Assembly: GCA_022842465.1 (NCBI GenBank)
Contig: JALHPN010000045.1
Coordinates: 1-46,044, forward strand
Direction of reading: 5' to 3'
DNA from: Polyangiaceae bacterium
Lineage (GTDB): Bacteria; Myxococcota_A; Polyangia; Polyangiales; Polyangiaceae
DNA length: 46,044 nt
In this document: positions 1 through 7,434 of the stretch, piece after piece
Position numbering within the stretch: the stretch's first letter is position 1
Layout of the letters: each line of letters begins with the position of its first letter
Notes under the pieces: model-generated
What the model saw: the letters and a program-made list of their open reading frames with translations, nothing else
Database searches by the model: none
Told to the model about the DNA's origin: nothing
Position numbers and translations under genes: made by a program

Positions 1-1113
1 CCCGCCGCTGCTGGGCGTCGGCGTCACCGCGGCGGCGACGCGTCCGTGTCCGGCGCCGCCCGAGCTCACGACCGTGCCCTGCGGCGGAACGGCGACGTCC
101 GACGGCGAACCCGTCCCCGCCGCCCCCTCGCTCCCCGTCCCGGGCACGCCGACGGCCACCGCGCTCGTTGCGATCCGCGCCGACGAGCCGCTCCCGATGC
201 GCGGCGGCGGGTCGGTCGGAAGCGTGACGTCGAACGAGAGGCTTCGTCGTCCCTGCGACCTCCCCCACTGCGCGATCGCCTCCTGGAACGCTCGCGCGCC
301 GAGGAAACGCTGCTCGAGATCTCGCGACAGGCCGCGATGCACGATCCCCGCGAAGGTCTCGTCGACCTCCGGCGCGAGCTCGCGGAGCGGCCGCGGATCC
401 TCGAGCACGATCTTGAAGAGCAGCTCGTTCAGGTTCTGCGCCATGTAGGGCAGCTCGCCGGCGAGGGCACGATAGAAGATGACGCTCGCCGAGTAGATGT
501 CGCTCCGCCCGTCGACATCGCGCGCGCCGCGCGCCTGCTCCGGCGACATGTAGAGCGGCGTGCCCATCATCGCGCCCGTCTGCGTCATCGCACCGAGCTC
601 GCCGGGCTTCGGCATGAGCTTCGCGACGCCGAAATCGAGGATCTTCACGACCTCGCCGCGGCCGCCTCGTGCGCGGGCGAGGAAGATGTTCGCCGGCTTG
701 AGGTCGCGGTGGATCACACCGGCGGCGTGCATCGTGCCGAGGCCCTCGAGGAGCTCGAACGCGATCGGCGCGAGCTCCTCTGGCGTGAGCTTCGTGCGTT
801 GCTCGAGGCGGTCCTCGAGGCTCTGGCCTTCGAGGTACTCCATGACGATGAAGCGGTCGCCGTTCGGGAGGTGGCCGAGATCGAGCACGTCACAGACGTG
901 CGGCGATCCGATCCGGACGGCGGCCCTCGCCTCGCGCTCGAAGCGCTCGACGAACTCGGGCATCGACGCGACCTGCGCGTGGAGCAGCTTGATCGCGACG
1001 CGTCGCCCGATGAGGACGTTCTCTCCCTCGTAGACGACGCCCATTCCTCCGGCGCCGATGTGGCGCACGACGCGGTACTTGCCGTCGAGGGTCTGGCCGA
1101 GGTCGATCGTCAT
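1..1113 (-). CDS. Hanks-type serine/threonine protein kinase, 3' end outside window
   Basis: This encodes the N-terminal 371 residues of a cytoplasmic Ser/Thr kinase; the C-terminus lies beyond the window edge. The kinase domain spans about residues 13-290. Visible motifs are the Gly-rich loop GAGGMGVVYEG (20-30), the ATP-binding lysine in VAIK (K42), the catalytic HRDLKPAN (135-142, D137), DFG (160-162) and SPE in place of APE (190-192). After the kinase domain comes a Ser/Pro/Gly-rich linker, which in related proteins leads to a membrane segment or sensor domain that cannot be seen here. The ATG at 1113 is chosen because MTIDLGQTLDGKYRV is the usual start of this family. A lipoprotein gene ends 84 bases upstream on the same strand, so the kinase may be co-transcribed with the two genes before it. 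The substrate is unknown. Confidence 0.93.
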   Translation of the reverse strand, partial: MTIDLGQTLDGKYRVVRHIGAGGMGVVYEGENVLIGRRVAIKLLHAQVASMPEFVERFEREARAAVRIGSPHVCDVLDLGHLPNGDRFIVMEYLEGQSLEDRLEQRTKLTPEELAPIAFELLEGLGTMHAAGVIHRDLKPANIFLARARGGRGEVVKILDFGVAKLMPKPGELGAMTQTGAMMGTPLYMSPEQARGARDVDGRSDIYSASVIFYRALAGELPYMAQNLNELLFKIVLEDPRPLRELAPEVDETFAGIVHRGLSRDLEQRFLGARAFQEAIAQWGRSQGRRSLSFDVTLPTDPPPRIGSGSSARIATSAVAVGVPGTGSEGAAGTGSPSDVAVPPQGTVVSSGGAGHGRVAAAVTPTPSSGG

Positions 1114-1197
1114 GAGCGGCGCCCCGCATCATACGCGTCCAGCCCGGCTCTGCGCGAGAGGGGCCGACGGCCCTCTCCTCCGGCGCCGGACGAACGT

Positions 1198-1992
1198 TCA
1201 GGGGCGGGGAGCGTCTCGGACCTTCAGGGCGTCGGAGACCGCGAGGTCGAACGTGACATCGAGGCCCCGCGCATCGCTGTCGCGCTGGATCCGCCACGCT
1301 TCGAGCGACGCGAGGCCTGCGGCCTCGTCGTCGGCCGTCAGCTCGACGGTGTAGGTGTTCCCCGCCTCGACCATCCCGGGGACGACCATGTCGACCTCGT
1401 TCTTGTCGACGAGGGGATAGCGGTAGAGCGCCACGACGCGGCCGGTGAAGGTGTCGGCGATGCGGACCTGGAGGCGTTTGCCGTTGCGCGTCGACGCGCT
1501 CCGGACCCGGACGGTGGCCGGGTTGCCGATCTCGCGGGGGGGGCCGCCCGGCTCGTTCAGGAACACGAAGGAGGTGTTGTGATCGAACGTGATCACGGCG
1601 CCGTCCCGGCCGACGCCGGCGAGGTCGACGCCGATGCGCCAGGCGTGATCGATCGCCTCCGTCGGGGTCGAGTCGTAGCCCTTGGAGTTGTTGTGATCGG
1701 CGTAGAAGTCGACGCGAACCGGCTTGTCGGTCGGGATGGCCTTGGGGGCGAAGAAGGTCGCATCGACGCCGCCGAGGGGGAACGCGAGGCCGCGGGACTG
1801 GATGATGTTCTCCGAGTCCACCACCCGGTACTCGAAGAGCTCCGTGACGTGCGACTTCATCCCGCGGACGGTGAGCGTGAGGTCGACGTACTTTTCGCTG
1901 TTCTTCTCGAAGCGATCGAGGTCGGTCACCGCGAAGCACGAGGTGACGGGGAGGCACGCGAGAGCGATCGCGGCGGAGGCGGCGCGGTTCAT
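1198..1992 (-). CDS. Predicted lipoprotein of unknown function
   Basis: The 264-residue product starts with a short basic n-region, a hydrophobic stretch and a lipobox-like VTSC, with Cys19 as the probable lipidated residue, so an envelope location is inferred. The rest is rich in beta-prone segments and has no catalytic motif I recognise. The start ATG overlaps the TGA of the preceding gene (TGATG), which suggests translational coupling to the TPR-type membrane protein at 1992-3050. A longer open frame runs far upstream in this reading frame, but the signal peptide marks the ATG at 1992 as the true start. The Ser/Thr kinase follows 84 bases downstream, so the three genes may form one envelope-related unit. 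Confidence 0.8.
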   Translation of the reverse strand: MNRAASAAIALACLPVTSCFAVTDLDRFEKNSEKYVDLTLTVRGMKSHVTELFEYRVVDSENIIQSRGLAFPLGGVDATFFAPKAIPTDKPVRVDFYADHNNSKGYDSTPTEAIDHAWRIGVDLAGVGRDGAVITFDHNTSFVFLNEPGGPPREIGNPATVRVRSASTRNGKRLQVRIADTFTGRVVALYRYPLVDKNEVDMVVPGMVEAGNTYTVELTADDEAAGLASLEAWRIQRDSDARGLDVTFDLAVSDALKVRDAPRP

Positions 1993-3050
1993 CAGAACGT
2001 CCCTCCCCAGCTCGCCGAGCATCCGCGGGGACCGCAGGAGGCCGAAGGCCATGCGACCCTCGCCGCCGACGCCTTGCCCGCCTTCGCAGGCTCCGCACTC
2101 GAAGAGCTGCCGCTCGTGAGCAGCCACCAGACGAGGCCGCCTGCCGTGACCGCGCCCCCGCCGAGGAGCAGCGCGTCGGTGAGGCGGACGAAGGTGCGGG
2201 TCTCCGACCGGGCGCCCTCCAGATCGTAGCCGAGCGCGCAGACGTCGTTCGGGCACTCGCGTTCGAGGTCGCGGGTCTTCCCCAGCGCGACGACCCCGGT
2301 GATCGCACCGGCCGCGAGCATCGCTCCGCCCACCCCCATCACGACCCAGGGCGCGATGTTGCCGGCAGGGCGCTCGACGGTGACCGGTGCCGCGCTCGGC
2401 ACGACCTTCTCGCGCAGGAGGAGCGAGGCCTCTTCGCGCCCGCCCGCGTACGCCTCGATCTCCCAGGTGGACTCCTCGTGACCGGCGAGGCGCGCAGTGA
2501 TGACGTGGTGACCGGGGCGGAGGCCCATCGTGAGCTTGCCGTCCACCGGGCCGTAGAGGTTCGTCACGCGTTCGCCGCGGACAGGGATGCGGACGTCGAC
2601 GATGCGCACGCCGGGCTTGTTGACCTGGACGGTGATGCGCGCGACGCCGACGGTGAGCGTCTGGAGATCGCGGACGATCTGCGCACGCTCGTCCGGATCG
2701 ATGTCGGGCACCTCGCGGAGGTACCGCGCGTACGCGTCGATCGCCTCGCCGTCGCGTTCGAGCTTCATCGCGCAGAGGCCCATGTTGCCGAGGATCTTCG
2801 GCGAGCTCGAGAGCTCGTAGGCGGTCTTGAACTCGCGATACGCCTCCTCGACCTTCTCCCCGTCGGGGTCCTGGAGGAACGAGACGCCGGCCGCGAAGTG
2901 CTCCTTCGCCTCGGGCGAGATCGCGGGCGCGGGCGGCATCTGCGGCGCGGCAGGCTGGGGCTGGGCCGTCGCCGTGGTCGCGAAAGACGACGAGGCGACG
3001 GACAGCGCGAGCAGCGCCGCGCGCGCGCGCGGCAGGAAGAGGCCTGACAT
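1992..3050 (-). CDS. Secreted or membrane TPR/PEGA-like protein
   Basis: The 352-residue product has an N-terminal signal peptide (about 1-29, cleavage likely after TATAQ), a Pro-rich linker, then a TPR-like helical region (about 45-105, containing AYREFKTAYELSSSPKILGN). A beta-rich PEGA-like segment follows (about 130-205, with LRPGHHVITARLAGHEE), then a hydrophobic helix near 235-257 and a second near 295-316. This order of signal peptide, TPR, PEGA-like domain and membrane helices is frequent in myxobacterial surface proteins of unknown role, often near Ser/Thr kinases, as here. The C-terminus is rich in Ser, Gly and Cys. The stop codon overlaps the start of the downstream lipoprotein. The fold assignment is inference from sequence character; no enzymatic function is suggested. 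Confidence 0.82.
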   Translation of the reverse strand: MSGLFLPRARAALLALSVASSSFATTATAQPQPAAPQMPPAPAISPEAKEHFAAGVSFLQDPDGEKVEEAYREFKTAYELSSSPKILGNMGLCAMKLERDGEAIDAYARYLREVPDIDPDERAQIVRDLQTLTVGVARITVQVNKPGVRIVDVRIPVRGERVTNLYGPVDGKLTMGLRPGHHVITARLAGHEESTWEIEAYAGGREEASLLLREKVVPSAAPVTVERPAGNIAPWVVMGVGGAMLAAGAITGVVALGKTRDLERECPNDVCALGYDLEGARSETRTFVRLTDALLLGGGAVTAGGLVWWLLTSGSSSSAEPAKAGKASAARVAWPSASCGPRGCSASWGGTF

Positions 3051-3190
3051 CGGCCGGCACAGTGCCAGCCGCGACCCGGAGGGTCAACGCCAGGAACAGG
3101 AACACGCCCGCCGGAGACAGGAGAGCTCGCAGACGTGGGCCCCTGCGATCCGGGCTGACCCGCGCCCGGATCCGGGTATCCTCGGCGGTC

Positions 3191-3676
3191 ATGAAGCGCC
3201 TCACGATCAGCGCCGACGCGTGCACCGAGACCCTCGCTCTCCTCATCACGATGGCATGGGCGGACGGCCGCCTCGACGACCGAGAGAAGGAGGGCGTGCG
3301 CGCGGCCGCGAGCGTCTTCAACCTGACGAAGGAGCTGCGGGAGCGCCTCGATCAGCTGCTCGAGGCCCCGATGCCGGTCGACGAGCTCCTCTTCGACACT
3401 CTCTCCGAGCGTGACAAGGCCTTCGCGTTCGTCGCTGCATCCTGGATGAGCGGCGCCGACGAGGAGGTGGACGAGAAGGAGGCCGCGCTCCTCGAGCAGC
3501 TCGTCACGGTCCTCGGTCTCACGGCCGACCGACGGCGCGAGCTCGACCAGGTGGCGAAGGATCTCGAGCCCCTCCGCCGCGGCGGCAAGTCCTGGGCGAG
3601 CGAGATCGCGATGCTGTTCAACGCGATCCCGAAGCGGCTCGAGAACGACGACACCCTCGAGGTCAGCTTCGGCTGA
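3191..3676 (+). CDS. TerB-like (tellurite-resistance fold) protein
   Basis: This is a 161-residue, all-helical, acidic soluble protein. The pattern TMAWADGRLDDREKEGV near residues 20-36 and a second half around SWMSGADEEVDEKEAALLEQL resemble the two metal-binding-like helical repeats of the TerB/DjlA N-terminal family, where acidic residues after ADG may bind metal. It lacks the J domain of DjlA and is about the usual length of a stand-alone TerB-like protein. The ATG at 3191 is chosen because family similarity begins there; a longer in-frame extension upstream has no resemblance to the family. It is transcribed divergently from the TPR protein (140-base gap) and precedes the GT51 gene by 57 bases. 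True tellurite resistance is not implied, since no other ter genes are present. Confidence 0.82.
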   Translation: MKRLTISADACTETLALLITMAWADGRLDDREKEGVRAAASVFNLTKELRERLDQLLEAPMPVDELLFDTLSERDKAFAFVAASWMSGADEEVDEKEAALLEQLVTVLGLTADRRRELDQVAKDLEPLRRGGKSWASEIAMLFNAIPKRLENDDTLEVSFG

Positions 3677-3733
3677 CGCGCATAGGGACACGCCGGAGAA
3701 GACCCGGGGCGGCCCAGGCGTTAAGCTCGCGTG

Positions 3734-6196
3734 ATGCTCCGGCCGACGTACCGTCCCCCGGAACCGCGCCCTCGTCCGCGCGGTCTCCTCGCGGCCGGAG
3801 CGGTCCTCGGCGCCGTCACGCTGGTCGGGCTCGGTGGGGCCGTCGCCGTGGGCCCGATCGTGCGCGCGCGCGTGGCGAAGGAGGCGGACCGGCGCCACCT
3901 CGACGTGGACGTAGGGTCCGTCCGGCCCGGATTCTTCGCGGTCGTGCTCCAGAACGTGCGCGTGAAGCTGCGAGGTGTCCCGGGCATCGCCGTCGACCTC
4001 GACGAGGTCCGCGGGGAGCTCTCCGCCACGTTCGCGCTCCGCGAGCTCGTCGTCCAGGGAGGGCGCCTCGAGCTGGACGGAGAGCCGGAGGAGCTCGCCG
4101 AGCGGCTGAAGACGTTTCGTCGCGACGCTGGCGAGAGCGAGGACACGAACGACGCGCCGAAGGGGAAATCACGCCTCGCCGTGACCGCCTCCGGTCTCGC
4201 GCTCGCGTGGCGCGCGCCCAGCGGTGCGACGCTCGCAGGAGAAGGTCTCCGCTTCGCGCGCGGCGAGGGGGCGATGCGCCTCGGCGCCGAGCGCCTCGCG
4301 ACGACACGCGACAAGGTGACGATCGAGACACGGGGCCTCGACCTCGAGCTCGGGGGACCGGGGCGCGGCGTCCTGCGGAAGGCCTCGGCCACGACGATCG
4401 ACGTGACCTTCGCCACCGGGCCTCGTGAGGTCTCGTCGCCGAAGGCCGCGAATGCGATCACGGAGCCCGCGCCGCCGCCCCTTCCGCCCCCGCTTCCCGG
4501 GAAGGGCAAGCCGCCGCGATCGGCGTCGACCAAGGGCGCCACCCCGCCGCCACGTCCGGCGGGGAAGGACGGAGACGCGATCGCCGACGAGCCCGTGCTC
4601 CCGCTCCCGGATCTCCTCGCCCTCCGCGCCCGCATCCGCGCGATCGCACGCGAGCTCGATGCGCACGTGCCGGATGGTGTGCGCGCCGACGTCGGCGGGC
4701 TCTCGCTGAAGCTCGACGCCGCCGGCGAGCCGATCGCGTTCGGCCCGGGGCCGTTCTCGCTGGAGCGTCGCGGGACCTCCCTCCATGTGACCTTCTCGAG
4801 CGGCGCACCCGCCGCGCAGGGGGCCGCCCCGGGGACGCCTCTCGCCGTCGATCTCGAGCTCCCCCTCGCGGCGGGGGACGTCGTGGCGCGCCTGGCCGGC
4901 GGCCCGGTCTCCCTCGCCGCGCTCGGCGTGACGGAGGGGACGAAGGGCCTCGCCGACGTCGCGCGCGGGACGGTCTCCGGCAAGGGCCAGCTCGCGCTCG
5001 CCGGAGGCGGCGAGGCCGTCACGTTCGACGGCGAGGTCGCGCTCCGCGGGATCTCGGTCACGCAGCCGAAGCTCGCGCCCGAGCCGATCAAGGACCTCGC
5101 GTTCGGCGCATCGGCTCGCGGGGTGCTCGAGGCGACAGGGCGCCTCCGCCTCGACGAGGCAGAGCTCGACATGGGCGCCCTCCACCTGAAGACCCACGGC
5201 ACGCTCGAGGAGACCCGAGACCACTTCGCGGTCTCGCTGGGCGTCGAGGTCGCCGCGGCCGGCTGTCAGGCGCTCCTCGACAGCGCCCCTCGCGGCCTTC
5301 TCCCCACCGTCCAGGACATGCGGATGACGGGGACGTTCGGCGCGACCGCCCAGGTCGCCTTCGACACCCGGACGATCGACAAGCTCCTGCTCGACTACAA
5401 GGTCGACGACACGTGCCGCTTCCTCGAGGTGCCCCGCGATCTCTCGCGCGATCGGTTCGCGCGCCCGTTCACCTACCGGACGTATCACCCCGACGGTACG
5501 GCCGCCGAGACGACGACGGGGCCGGGCTCCACCGACTGGACCGATCTCGACGACATCAGTCCGTTCATGGTGGCGGCCGTGCTCACGACCGAGGACGGCG
5601 CCTTCTACAAGCACCACGGGTTCAACCATGCCGCGATCCGCGGGAGCGTGCAGGCGAACCTGAAGGCGCGACGCTTCGTCCGCGGCGCGAGCACGATCAC
5701 GATGCAGCTCGCGAAGAACCTCTTCCTCTCGCGCTCGAAGAACCTCTCGCGAAAGGTCGAGGAGGTCATCCTGACGGACTACCTCGAGCAGGTCTTCCAG
5801 AAGGACGAGATGATGGAACTCTACCTGAACGTCGTGGAGTTCGGACCCGACGTCTACGGCATCACGCGCGCCGCCGAGCATTACTTCGGTCGGAAGCCGG
5901 AGGAGCTGAATCTCCCGGAGGCCTTCTTCCTCGCGACGCTCCTCCCGTCGCCGATCCGCTACGGCAAGCTCCGCGAACGCGGACAGGTGACGGACGGCTG
6001 GATGAAGCACCTGCGGGCGCTGATGGAGATCGCGGCGAAGAACGGGAAGATCTCCCGCGCCGAGCTCGCCGAGGGGCTCGAGCAGACGATCACCTTCGTG
6101 AAGAGCGGCGACCCGCGGCCCGAGCCGCGGAAGGCCGTGAGCTCCAAGCGTCGCGACGCCGAAGGCGACGACGTGAACTGGCAGCCGCTCGACTGA
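3734..6196 (+). CDS. AsmA-like stalk fused to GT51 peptidoglycan glycosyltransferase
   Basis: The 820-residue product has an N-terminal membrane helix (about 15-42), a long beta-rich region (about 45-590) resembling AsmA/DUF748 proteins at its start (HLDVDVGSVRPGFF, LRELVVQGGRLEL), and a C-terminal GT51 domain (about 600-770). GT51 enzymes polymerise lipid II into glycan strands in the periplasm. The motifs are intact: TTEDGAFYKHHGF with the catalytic Glu at 620, RGASTITMQLAKNL, RKVEEVI, MMELYLNVVEFG and YFGRKPEELNLPEAFFLATLLPSP. There is no transpeptidase domain, so it is monofunctional, but it is over three times the length of MtgA. A Pro/Gly-rich linker lies near residues 250-290. A GTG directly before the ATG at 3734 is an alternative start. 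The stop abuts the convergent tadA stop with no gap. Confidence 0.88.
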   Translation: MLRPTYRPPEPRPRPRGLLAAGAVLGAVTLVGLGGAVAVGPIVRARVAKEADRRHLDVDVGSVRPGFFAVVLQNVRVKLRGVPGIAVDLDEVRGELSATFALRELVVQGGRLELDGEPEELAERLKTFRRDAGESEDTNDAPKGKSRLAVTASGLALAWRAPSGATLAGEGLRFARGEGAMRLGAERLATTRDKVTIETRGLDLELGGPGRGVLRKASATTIDVTFATGPREVSSPKAANAITEPAPPPLPPPLPGKGKPPRSASTKGATPPPRPAGKDGDAIADEPVLPLPDLLALRARIRAIARELDAHVPDGVRADVGGLSLKLDAAGEPIAFGPGPFSLERRGTSLHVTFSSGAPAAQGAAPGTPLAVDLELPLAAGDVVARLAGGPVSLAALGVTEGTKGLADVARGTVSGKGQLALAGGGEAVTFDGEVALRGISVTQPKLAPEPIKDLAFGASARGVLEATGRLRLDEAELDMGALHLKTHGTLEETRDHFAVSLGVEVAAAGCQALLDSAPRGLLPTVQDMRMTGTFGATAQVAFDTRTIDKLLLDYKVDDTCRFLEVPRDLSRDRFARPFTYRTYHPDGTAAETTTGPGSTDWTDLDDISPFMVAAVLTTEDGAFYKHHGFNHAAIRGSVQANLKARRFVRGASTITMQLAKNLFLSRSKNLSRKVEEVILTDYLEQVFQKDEMMELYLNVVEFGPDVYGITRAAEHYFGRKPEELNLPEAFFLATLLPSPIRYGKLRERGQVTDGWMKHLRALMEIAAKNGKISRAELAEGLEQTITFVKSGDPRPEPRKAVSSKRRDAEGDDVNWQPLD

Positions 6197-6673
6197 CTAC
6201 TTCTTGCCCTGCGCGCGGAGGGCGGCGAAGAACGTCCGGAGCCGAGCGGCGCAGTCCTCGCCGAGGACGCCGCTCCTCATCTCGTAGCGGTGGTTCAGCC
6301 GCGCATCCTGACCGATCGTGAAGAGCGTCTTGCACGCCCCCGCCTTCGGATCGTCGCAGCCCCACACGACGCGGGGGACGCGCGCGTTCACGATCGCGCC
6401 GGCGCACATCACGCACGGTTCCAGCGTCACGTAGAGCGTCGTCCTCTCGAGGCGCCACGAACCGATCGCGCGTGCTGCGGCGCGGAGGGCGATCATCTCG
6501 GCGTGCGCCGTGGGGTCGTCGTCGTTCTCCCGCCGGTTGTGACCGCGTCCGAGGACGACGCCGTCCGCGCCGACGACGACACACCCGACGGGCACCTCGC
6601 CCTCCGTCGCCGCGACGTCGGCCTCGGCGAGAGCCTCCGTCATCCACTGGCGATCGCGCGCGTCGGCGTCCAA
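6197..6673 (-). CDS. tadA: tRNA-specific adenosine deaminase TadA
   Basis: TadA deaminates the wobble adenosine 34 of tRNA-Arg(ACG) to inosine in the cytoplasm. The zinc site is visible: TAHAEM supplies the His ligand and catalytic Glu, and EPCVMCAGA supplies the two Cys ligands. EVPVGCVVV and the late NHR are also typical of TadA rather than other cytidine-deaminase-like enzymes. No good ribosome site is seen for either candidate start. I prefer TTG at 6673 (158 residues) because the residues before the first ATG (RDRQWM) match the family; the ATG at 6643 would give 148 residues. The 3' end of tRNA-Arg(ACG) lies only four bases before the TTG, so the messenger probably derives from a tRNA-mRNA transcript. 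An open frame continues back through the tRNA, but that part is not coding. Confidence 0.93.
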   Translation of the reverse strand: MDADARDRQWMTEALAEADVAATEGEVPVGCVVVGADGVVLGRGHNRRENDDDPTAHAEMIALRAAARAIGSWRLERTTLYVTLEPCVMCAGAIVNARVPRVVWGCDDPKAGACKTLFTIGQDARLNHRYEMRSGVLGEDCAARLRTFFAALRAQGKK

Positions 6674-6677
6674 GAAG

Positions 6678-6751
6678 CGCGCCCGGGAAGATTCGAACTT
6701 CCGACCCCTGGTTCCGTAGACCAGTGCTCTATCCAGCTGAGCTACGGGCGC
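6678..6751 (-). tRNA. tRNA-Arg with anticodon ACG
   Basis: A full cloverleaf can be drawn on the minus strand. The acceptor stem is GCGCCCG/CGGGCGC, the D arm is GCTC/GAGC, the anticodon stem is CTGGT/ACCAG with loop CTACGGA, and the T arm is GGAAG/CTTCC with loop TTCGAAT. The anticodon ACG reads arginine CGN codons after A34 is converted to inosine. The discriminator base is G. The 3' CCA is not encoded, since CTT follows. Translated in one frame the gene gives the well-known false peptide [20 protein letters not shown], which explains an apparent long N-terminus on tadA. Confidence 0.97.
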
Positions 6752-6787
6752 ATTCCTCACGACACGTGGGCCGCGGAAAGTGGCGCC

Positions 6788-6815
6788 ACCTTACTTCGAA
6801 CCACGTGGGTGTCAA
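6788..6815 (-). promoter_or_regulatory. Sigma-70 type promoter for tRNA-Arg(ACG)-tadA
   Basis: On the minus strand a perfect -35 box TTGACA (6815-6810) is followed after 16 bases by TAAGGT (6793-6788), which keeps the three most conserved -10 positions. Transcription would start near 6780, about 30 bases before the tRNA. A CACGTG palindrome lies in the spacer and another lies at about 6763-6768. Confidence 0.6.
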
Positions 6816-7000
6816 CGCCCTTCACGGCTCCTCCGGAACGACAGGTCGAGGGGTTGCGCGCGTCGAGCCGCGGAAGACTCGTGCCAACTATGACCTTTTT
6901 GCGACTCTCCGGGCCGACGCTGACTGCGATGTCCGTCCCTCGCGGGCGCTTCACCGGAGGGGCCTGGTGCAACGCGCCAGGATCGTAACGTTCTCACGCC
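6816..7000. other. Intergenic stretch without recognised gene
   Basis: No coding pattern or RNA gene is recognised here. Short open frames exist on both strands but show no family likeness and no ribosome site. Near the right end CCTGG and CCAGG (about 6963-6981) could form a five-pair stem. Confidence 0.5.
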
Positions 7001-7016
7001 TGGCATGGCAGCTGCT
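7001..7016 (+). promoter_or_regulatory. Sigma-54-like promoter element
   Basis: The sequence TGGCATGGCAGCTGCT matches the -24/-12 consensus TGGCACG-N4-TTGC(A/T) at nearly all positions, with GG and GC separated by exactly ten bases. A start would fall near 7026, at the base of a long stem-loop. I see no RpoN activator gene nearby, so use of the site is inference. Confidence 0.4.
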
Positions 7017-7024
7017 TCTACCCC

Positions 7025-7245
7025 CGTCGCCGCGTCCCCGGCCTACCTTGCTTTCTTGACCGCACGAGGGGACGCGACCGACGACGTGAGGTGCTGGGCT
7101 GGCCGTCACGACGCCGAACGACCGGCCGACTGCGATTCACTCCCTTCGAATCGCCGCCGACCGCTTCCTTCTCTATTCGCTTAGTCCCTTTTTTCTTCTT
7201 CTTCGCCTTCCTTTCCAGCGCGCGACGCGCTTCTTTTCTTCCCCT
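7025..7245 (+). ncRNA. Candidate structured non-coding transcript or long leader
   Basis: This span starts where a transcript from the sigma-54-like element would start. Its first part forms a 14-pair stem with a small internal loop: CGTCG-C-CGCGTCCCC (7025-7039) pairs with GGGGACGCG-AC-CGACG (7068-7083). A second perfect seven-pair stem, GCGATTC/GAATCGC, lies at 7132-7154. A dense pyrimidine tract follows from about 7165. A short hairpin AGCGCG-CGA-CGCGCT (7217-7231) followed by TCTTTTCTTCCCCTT could end the RNA at about 220 bases. Alternatively the region is a 400-base leader of the PDZ-thioredoxin gene. No RNA family is recognised. Confidence 0.35.
7217..7245 (+). terminator. Hairpin followed by pyrimidine run, possible terminator
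   Basis: AGCGCG-CGA-CGCGCT gives a six-pair stem with a three-base loop, followed by a T/C-rich run (TCTTTTCTT). On the opposite strand the hairpin would be followed by A/G, so only plus-strand termination fits. Confidence 0.35.
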
Positions 7246-7323
7246 TCGTTCTTCCCGTTCTTACCCGCTCGGTCATCCGGCACCGGCACCGGTCCCCTCC
7301 GGTCTCTCCAGGTGTCGAGCTTT

Positions 7324-7366
7324 CGTGGCGCTGTCCCCTCGGGGGATGGCGCCACGTCGCTTTTGT
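7324..7366 (+). terminator. Strong hairpin with TTTT, terminator or attenuator
   Basis: CGTGGCGC (7324-7331) pairs with GCGCCACG (7349-7356), and inside it TCCCC pairs with GGGGA. TCGCTTTTGTC follows. It sits 70 bases before the PDZ-thioredoxin start and could end an upstream transcript or attenuate the gene. Confidence 0.45.
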
Positions 7367-7434
7367 CGCTCTTGCCTCCACGCGCGCCACGGCGCTGGGG
7401 TCTGGGCGTGAATGGAGGCAAGCTGTACGGCGGA

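Noticed and set aside
46..2229. Long plus-strand open frame of over 700 codons opposite the kinase and lipoprotein genes
   Set aside because: It has no recognisable domain, is rich in Arg, and lies antisense to genes with clear motifs. Such frames are expected in very GC-rich DNA.
6674..6760. N-terminal extension of tadA reaching 6760
   Set aside because: The extra residues are the translation of tRNA-Arg(ACG), including the typical [14 protein letters not shown] false peptide.
6763..6806. Two CACGTG palindromes upstream of tRNA-Arg considered as a specific operator pair
   Set aside because: The motif is a six-base palindrome expected by chance in GC-rich DNA, and no regulator is known to support it here.
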